A stretch of DNA of 64,000 nucleotides. Source: Knufia peltigerae (taxonomy: Eukaryota > Ascomycota > Eurotiomycetes > Chaetothyriales > Trichomeriaceae). The translations under genes were made by a program, and so were the position numbers. Below are positions 57,418 to 64,000 of this stretch, piece by piece (within the stretch, counting starts at the first letter, position 1; each line of letters starts with the position of its first letter). Where the stretch lies: contig JAPDRN010000086.1 in the NCBI GenBank assembly GCA_030247855.1, positions 84,267 to 148,266 on the forward strand, in the 5' to 3' direction. The notes under the pieces were generated by a model. That model had not been told where the DNA came from. It did not search any database and saw only the letters and a program-made list of their open reading frames with translations.

Positions 57418-58256
57418 ATTGGCACGTGAATGAATACTACAGCGGATTATGAAAATTCGAACACACCAACCCCTCTTTTCCCACCACAATCGACATCCCA
57501 GGTCTGATGCTGTTGAAACGATGAGCGATGTCTGCGCGACTGCATGTCCGAGATAGGCATGCTTGATCCGGGACTCGCGAATTCGGATGAATGACGTTAG
57601 CCGGGCACGTTGGAAGGAAGGTAAACCCGGAGTGGACGACAATGGTGTTTGGTTTTGTTGATTTGTCCTCCACTGTTTTCCTCTTTGGCACGCAGGAAAT
57701 CGTACCTTTTTCCCTTTTCTCCTCCGGGGGTTGAGATGAATATTTTTTGATAGAGTAGAAACATGCGATGGACCATTGCGAATCTTGTAGCGGGTGGTGT
57801 TAGGACGAATGGGGGGAGGGAGTGGCTCCTTTCAGCGCATCTGAGCGTTGATAACTTGCCTAGGGTACCTTGGGGCTAGTTACTTGTCTTCGCCTTGTCT
57901 CTTTCTATAAACCCAATATTAGGGGTCGACAGAGAGAAGTTTGCAGAAAGAAACAGTCATTGTAACAGACAACAACCTTGACCCAATTGAAGTCATTACG
58001 GATTACGTTGTTGAATGGGTGAATAAGTTTCCTGGACTCGTAGAATGTTAATCCTACCTGTAGGCAGTTATCTTCCTCGTTCACACACCCGGGTGTTCCT
58101 ATTTATCTTGTTCTCTGGACTTGCAATCTATACCTATCTACTGAAATTGAAATCCGCCAAGTGGAAGTGGATTGTCCAACACGGACTCTGACTGGCCTCG
58201 TCGCCTTTTTTTGGTTGGGTCACTCGTGAAAGTTTTTTACCATCACTGGCGAGACA
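57418..58256. other. Convergent 3' region
   Basis: About 840 bp between the 3' ends of VPS1 and the Zn2Cys6 regulator. No coding frame with protein features, repeat or RNA is recognised. Confidence 0.5.
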
Positions 58257-60183
58257 TCAAACATCAAGAATCGCAATGTACGATCGAACCGCACCCAACA
58301 AGGTCGGTGAGAGGTCTCGTTCGGCGAGACACAATTCCCTCCCCACCCAGGCCTTCCAACCCTCGGGACAAACCATGCGGGCCGCGTGCAGGTTGAGACA
58401 CGCAAACAAGGAACCGAGAGGTTTCCAACACCGGCCCGGCTCGGCCGACATGCAGAGTCGACGACCCGCGTCGACGGCGGCCGCAGCGTCGTCGTGGGTG
58501 TCGACCTGGAGTCGTCTCAGGCCCTTGGTCACCACGATCAAGGTGCGCCAGAATATGGAAAGGGCTTCGGCCAGTCGGATATCACGAAACATGTAGCACG
58601 TCTCTGGACCGGTCTCGTTGGTACTTGGGCCCGCACCCGTATCTGTGCACGTCGTGGATGTGGATGTGGATGTGGAACCAGCAGGCATGTCCTCCTGCCG
58701 CCGCCGTCTCGACGAGTGACATTCGACTCGGACGACCAGATTGCTGTGTGTTACAAAGTCCCTGACGTTGTTGAGAATACGGCTCAGTCGGGCTCGAAGA
58801 GCGAGGGCCGAGTGAAGCGTTTCTTCACGTAGGTCGTCGGACAGCCCGATAAAACCCCGAACGCTGCGGATGAAGGCTGGGAGTTTTGTGTAGGTGTGCA
58901 GAATACTCGCCTCCAGCCGGTCGACGGTCCATGAGCTAGGGATCTTGTATTCCAGCCTATCCCAGATGGGAGAGTCGATGAAGCATGGCTTGTCGAGAAG
59001 GATGGATTTGAAGACCTGATTGCGGAAAACACATGGTTGTCAGATTATCCTAGGGGTACCCCTGGGGTTTCCGAGGGAAAAAAATCACTTACAATGGTAG
59101 GAACATGAGCATAAAACAGTTGTAACTCGAACCTCGAATTTATTCTTTCCGGCCCAAATGATCCGAGGATGGCAGTTGCTCCATCCGCGTGCGAAAGGAA
59201 GTGCTGGTTGTTGTCCTGAAGGTCTTCATCTATGACCTGTTTTGAAGTTGTCAATGAATATTCAACAATACAACCCACAAAAAACAGTAGGCTCAAGTCT
59301 CCTGCTGAAAAGCACCAAAAGTCGCAACACGTACCTCCAAAGAATGCAAGATGAGGGCAGAACATAATGTCGCCGGTTGCATTCTCGTTTCGTCATTGTC
59401 GAGCTGGACCTGTAGGAGTTTGAGGGCGTGTCCGTACTTCTGAAGTTGTCTCCTCGAGGACGGTTGTGAGGTCAGCAGACACTGTCGAGAGGTCAAGAAG
59501 CATTCCAGAACGGCATCCATGCATTTGCTGTGTCCGACTTGGACCGGGAGCTCTTCAAAATACTCTCCAAAGTAGAGTATGGAGAAGCCAATGCCATTCG
59601 AACCGCCGAGGGTGTGTATGAGCTGTCCGGCCAGAAGCGTGGCCGGTGAACTGGGCAAAGAGACAGCAATCATGGAAATAGATGGGGAGCCAGCGGATGA
59701 CATGGTATAGTTCTCGCTGGCTTCAACGTCGTCCGAAGATCCGTCGGTGACGCGGAAGTAGTTGAAACATCCCCCTTGATTCGAGCCGCGCTTTCGCCTC
59801 CCGTAGTTGAATATCGGTTCCTTGAATTTGAATGCCTTTGGTCGAGAAGGTAGCTTGACCGTGCCTTCATCCGGTATGGGTACTCGTTTCTGGTTCAGGG
59901 GTACAAATTCAAATTCATTTGCCCACCCAGTACATTCACGCCGTGAGATCTCACAGTCTACAAAGAGAGGTGTCAGAAATGGGGGTTATCATGGAGAGGC
60001 GAGTCTCAAAAAAAAGGCGGCGATATACGGAGGCATTGCGGACGACGCTCGTCACACTGAGAATAAAAACATGTCAGTGATGATCGTTTGATATCAGGCC
60101 ATACAAATGTAGAAAACATGTTCACATACCTTGATCTTTCTCTTCCTACACGTCAAGCAGCCTTTTCTTCTACCGCCTGCCAT
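58257..60183 (-). CDS. Zn(II)2Cys6 fungal transcription factor
   Basis: Five exons, 60183-60130, 60056-60029, 59957-59335, 59236-59093 and 59015-58257, give 535 residues. The binuclear zinc cluster is assembled across the first three exons. Its six Cys are at 9, 12, 19, 26, 29 and 36, with spacing CX2CX6CX6CX2CX6C, and the basic RKRKIK loop lies between the second and third. The rest resembles the fungal-specific transcription factor domain (Fungal_trans_2 type). Helical segments include LLAGQLIHTLGGSNG, ILHSLEVIDEDLQDNNQHFL and LQLFYAHVPTIVFKSIL, and the C-terminus has ALSIFWRTLIVVTKG. The DNA target is unknown. It is divergent from the arylsulfotransferase gene 1.6 kb away, a possible target. 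The small 28-bp second exon makes this gene easy to mis-annotate. Confidence 0.88.
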
Positions 60184-61806
60184 TTTTATCCATCGTCCAT
60201 GCCAATCACATCAACCTCCGCAGGTGAAGTAAGTATATATATGAATGAAATCTACAGCTGCAAGACCCGGAGCTGAAGTCCAAATCGTCTTGATTAACGG
60301 GCTGCCACACGCGGAGAACCATGTTAAGGCCTCATGAAATCATACTCTAGATAATGGGATTCGTGCACCTTTGCGTCTGGTTCCTTGGTAAGCCATTGGA
60401 GAACGAGTTGTAAGCGTTCATCCAAACAATCAATGGTCGGTCATTTGGCTTGACCATACAATCCTTGGCCGAGACGAGCCATGCTCAAGACATGGGTCCT
60501 TTGCGGGCGGTTCGTCCTTGGTTTCCTACTTGAGTAAGGTAGATTGGAGACGGCGTCCCTCTATCAACAATCACACCGTACTGGAGAGAGAAAAGGAGGG
60601 GGCCGACAGAGGAGTGCCGAGGAGCACTCATACCTGTCCTCGAATCAATCACACCGTACTTACCAAACCTGAAGTGGCTATATGTCGATCGTAGATGTTG
60701 TGATCTACCCTGCGCCCAGTAATGATGCCCACCGGGTTACATTCCGTGTTGATCGAAGGGCAGCTCGTAGTTTGGAAGCAGAAGCCTGCATAAGTTCTCT
60801 CGCATAGCTGGGTGTAAGGTTACATGAGGAGTTCGCATTCTGGCTGCCGTCAGGACCATGTCAAAATGCAATTCCCTGTAGCTGAGACCCGAGTATAGGG
60901 CTGTGCTCGAAGGAGTCTCAGCCCTAATGCACATATGATCGCATTATTTTGTTCTAGCAGCGCGACCTCGTGATGCTGGCACGATTGCCGATGTCTGGGA
61001 TGCCAATTGCAGTCCATCAAGGACACTCCTACTGTTGGGCTTTCAGACATAAGGACGCCCGAGGAAGCAATCTTGGGCTGAATGTTTTAGGAACCGAGGT
61101 AGATAAGGTCTTTTCTCGTTTCTCGATTCCGTTTTCAACAGGTGAGAAAGTACCATGACTTTGCGTCCCTCTTCATTGATAATAATGACCATATCACTGA
61201 GCAATAGGATGGCACTGTAGAAGGCTTTTAAGATGATACTTGCCAAATACTGTGTTCTCAGTACGGCCTGACAAAGCTCGGAGATGTTCTCAGCGGGCTT
61301 CAGCGGTGAGCCGCAATAATACGTGGAGATTGGGGACAAGAGCCTCCTTTTGGCTCGCCCGCCCAGAGAAAAGATTCACCGGCTTACAGAGGACTTACCT
61401 AAGGTGCGGCAAGTGCCCCTAACTAAAGAACTAGCTACTCCGAGTTGGTGCCTGGACCGCCCCCATGGGTGACCGATTGGGCCCGCAATCTCGATCTCTA
61501 AAGAGCGTTGATAAGCATTATGGAGAGGGGCAGATCTCCTCTGGCAGGTGCTTGTGCCTTGCTCGCAACTTAACCGACAGAGCCTCCACCAACCTCGCAA
61601 CAGCCTGTTGGGGAAAATGCTACATCATGCACCTGGAAAAACAGGCGATTTTCATGAATTCTCCCGGATCTGCGTCTGCAACCTCGGACAACATGGGCTT
61701 CTGATGATGGCGGCCACTCTTCAAGGCCCATGACGCCCTCTTCTACAGGCTTCTTTGTTCCTGCACCCTTCAGCGCATGTGCCGACACTGACCAGAAGCC
61801 ACCATT
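60184..61806. other. Divergent intergenic region (regulator / arylsulfotransferase)
   Basis: About 1.6 kb. It holds a 15-bp direct repeat at 60568-60582 and 60646-60660. Otherwise only short overlapping frames without protein features. Probably two promoters. Confidence 0.45.
60568..60660. repeat. 15-bp direct repeat in promoter region
   Basis: CAATCACACCGTACT occurs at 60568-60582 and again at 60646-60660, 78 bp apart. It lies about 400-470 bp upstream of the Zn2Cys6 regulator start. Chance is possible, but paired sites of this size could be binding sites. Confidence 0.5.
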
Positions 61807-63632
61807 ATGCGGTGGTCACTTCGGCTTGTCGCAGCTGCTCTTGCGGCATCGTACCTTGGGATCGGAGTTCAAGCGCAAGGTCCAGCCCCAGTGAACACCA
61901 ATCGCACGGGGCCGCTCTCCCAATACAAATCTGTAAGTCGACTCCAGGATGACTCGAGAGACGGCTCGTTGCTGATCCTGGATTAGAGACCTGATATCTA
62001 CGCGCCTTTTCTCAACATCTCTCTGTTTGATGAAGACGCCGTGACTCCAGGATATATTTTCATGGGACCGTATCAGACATTTCAAGAGGCGGTATATATC
62101 TACGACAATAGAGGAGTGAGTGGCTGCCTGTAAGGCTACAGGTACGGAACTAATGATCGCAGAACCTGGTATGGAGTGGCTTTGCTGAGACGGGAGGGGG
62201 TCCGTCGCATAATTTCCACGTCTGTTCGATCAACGGCACGGAAAATCTCTGCTTTATTACAGCTGCCCAGAACGTCGGTTATGGTCGAGGTTATGCCGTG
62301 GTATTGGATAATACCCTGACCACGCACACGTCTGTTCGCTCACAAAGCGGCTTGGCCAATTTCGATGAACACGAGTTCAACGTGCTCGATGATGGAGATT
62401 CATCTTTATTCACGCTCTACAACCCTGAACATCATGATCTGTCTGCCTATAATGTCTCCGGGCAGGGGTGGCTGATGAACTGCTATTTCCAGCACCTCGA
62501 ACTCGGGACTAACAAGCCCATTTTCGAGTGGTCTGCCATAGACCATGTCACTCTCAATGAAACGTTTGTCAAACCGCTCGGGAGTGAGGTGGCGGGCGAT
62601 GGACTCACGCCGACTAGTCCATGGGACTATTTTCATATCAACAGCGTCGACCAATATGCGAACGGAGATTATCTCGTATCCGCACGCCATACATGCACAC
62701 TTTACAGGGTATCTGGGCAAGACGGACACATTATCTGGAGGCTCGGTGGCAGCTTTTCTGACTTTGCATTTCCTCCTGGCCTCAATTTCAGCTTTCAACA
62801 TGATGCCAGAATTAGGGAGGAGAACAAGACGACGACCATCATTTCCCTCTTTGACAACGCCTCAAATGGTTACAATCAGACGTCTAGATATTCCTCAGGT
62901 TTGATCCTGAAGCTGGACCACACCCGAAACACCGTCTCCCTTCTCAAGCGATTTATAGCCCCCGATGAATTCGTGTCGGCCTCCCAAGGCAATGTCCAGC
63001 TGATGGCTAAGGACTGGCGGACTGCGAACGCTTTCCTTGGCTGGGGTTCGAATGCTTTTATATCTGAGTATACCTCTGATGGCAGGATGGTCCAGCAAGG
63101 CCACTTCGCGACCACAGGATCTATGAATTACCGCGCCTTCAAGAACAACTTCACGACCGACCCGACAGATGCCCCTGCTCTGTACACCTATGCCCACAAT
63201 GACAGTGCTCCAACTTCGTACTGGATGAGCTGGAACGGAGCGACAAAGGTTGCCCAGTGGCGAATTTACTCTGCCTCGGAGCGTAACGGCCCCTGGACCG
63301 TTATCGACACGGTCAAGAAGGCAGGCTTTGAAACGACTTTCACCGCGCCCAAATATCATTCCTGGAGTATTGTTGAAAGTATCGACGCGAAAGGAAACCC
63401 CCTAAAGAACTGCACCAGGGCGATAAGGACGTTCGTGCCTGGGCCAGTACTTGCCGCGAAATGTGACAGCTCTGGATGCCCAACTGCGGTGAAGTCATCG
63501 GCAAGTACTCCAACGACGAGCTCATCATCTGCATCTAGCTCGAGTGCTGCTGCATCAAAGTACAAACGAGACGGCATGACTAGCGAGCTAGGTGTGGTTG
63601 CTATGTTTGGCATGGGCTGGCTCCTGGGCTAA
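61807..63632 (+). CDS. Secreted arylsulfotransferase-like protein with GPI-type tail
   Basis: Three exons, 61807-61932, 61987-62115 and 62163-63632, give 574 residues; introns are 54 and 47 bp. The first exon is a signal peptide (SLRLVAAALAASYLGIGVQA). The body matches the fungal arylsulfotransferase (ASST, Arylsulfotran_2) propeller family: PGYIFMGPY, GPSHNFHVC, DEHEFNVLDDGDSSL, the conserved WDYFHINSVDQYANGDYLVSARH and IIWRLGG. These are annotated as PAPS-independent sulfotransferases by homology with bacterial enzymes; activity in fungi is largely untested. The C-terminus is Ser/Thr-rich and ends in a short hydrophobic stretch (LGVVAMFGMGWLLG), the layout of a GPI-anchor signal. It is probably a cell-surface glycoprotein with many NxS/T sites. 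Confidence 0.88.
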
Positions 63633-64000
63633 CCGCAACCAAACCTCAACAGTTCAGCTGCCTCGACTTATCATCTAATAGCATTAAAAATACAACTATC
63701 ACTCGTTCATTATAGTATAGTTAATATTTTCTTACGGTTGCATGTTAAGTATATCTCTATAATCAGTAATGTTGAGATAGATGAATAGAGAATTGTAACC
63801 TGAGTAGATCTATACAGAGACTTGATAGAGTGAATCTGTTGTTGTTGTTATTGTTGTTGTAGGATCTATATTGTCATATTTAGCGGTTCAGGTTTAGTCA
63901 AGCATTAATATTCTCTTATTGTTGTATTGTGCTTTGCAAAATTCCGTAAAAACCTTATTTTTTTGCAACATGCAAAACATTCAACAATCATAAAAGCGGT
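63633..64000. other. AT-rich end of window with GTT microsatellite
   Basis: Strongly AT-rich sequence after the arylsulfotransferase gene. It includes a TTG/GTT trinucleotide run at about 63837-63859. No gene is seen. The drop in GC content could mark the edge of an AT-rich isochore, which is often repeat-derived in fungi. Confidence 0.5.

Noticed and set aside
57418..64000. Secondary-metabolite gene cluster around the Zn2Cys6 regulator
   Set aside because: No polyketide synthase, NRPS, terpene synthase, P450 or transporter is nearby within the window.
1..64000. tRNA, rRNA or CRISPR loci
   Set aside because: Isolated GGTTCGA-like strings (for example near 44070, in an ORC5 exon) lack the rest of a tRNA; no rRNA sequence or regularly spaced repeats were seen.

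Overview
The window is nuclear DNA of a filamentous ascomycete (Pezizomycotina). The evidence is many short GT-AG introns (47-98 bp in most genes, two of 240-305 bp in one), with TNCTAAC/CTAAC-like branch sites near the acceptor where I looked. There is also a Zn(II)2Cys6 transcription factor, fungus-type proteins (Cdc50, Gid7/WDR26, Vps1, Orc5), and no operons. Gene content and style suit Eurotiomycetes, perhaps Chaetothyriales, but I cannot fix the order or species without a search. All exon joins below were worked out by eye from frame, splice consensus and family conservation.

Layout. 0.3-9.2 kb: splicing factor Prp45/SNW, a SAM methyltransferase, then three minus-strand genes: a secreted M43 metalloprotease, the flippase subunit Cdc50 and a Sly41-type sugar-phosphate transporter. 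9.6-17.3 kb: a large secreted serine hydrolase, a first Pumilio protein containing a GC-AG intron, and a minus-strand KPWE-motif protein that may belong to the PTS2 peroxisomal import pathway. 18.9-25.5 kb: an amino acid permease, a small DUF6640-like membrane protein, an unidentified spliced, GC-rich, hairpin-rich transcription unit (about 23.2-23.95 kb, minus), and quinolinate phosphoribosyltransferase (BNA6). 26.8-31.8 kb: an S15/CocE-type hydrolase and a kinase-like protein with a polyglutamine tail. 32.3-45.4 kb: the second-largest subunit of RNA polymerase III, a 3.3 kb gap, a Puf4-type Pumilio protein and Orc5. 45.8-57.4 kb: a DCAF4-like WD40 protein, V-ATPase subunit A (VMA1, no intein), a Gid7/WDR26 ubiquitin-ligase subunit and the dynamin-like GTPase Vps1. 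58.3-63.6 kb: a Zn2Cys6 regulator divergent from a GPI-anchor-like arylsulfotransferase. The last 370 bases are AT-rich.

Most genes are single-copy housekeeping functions: transcription, splicing, replication origin licensing, membrane traffic, NAD synthesis, vacuolar acidification. They do not form a pathway cluster. Accessory-type genes (M43 protease, secreted hydrolase, S15 hydrolase, regulator plus arylsulfotransferase) sit singly between them. No transposon ORF, CRISPR array, rRNA or convincing tRNA gene was seen. The items most worth following up are the structured spliced transcript at 23.2-23.95 kb, the KPWE protein, the VMA1 intron lying at the yeast intein insertion point, and the in-frame N-terminal extensions ahead of Vps1 and VMA1.
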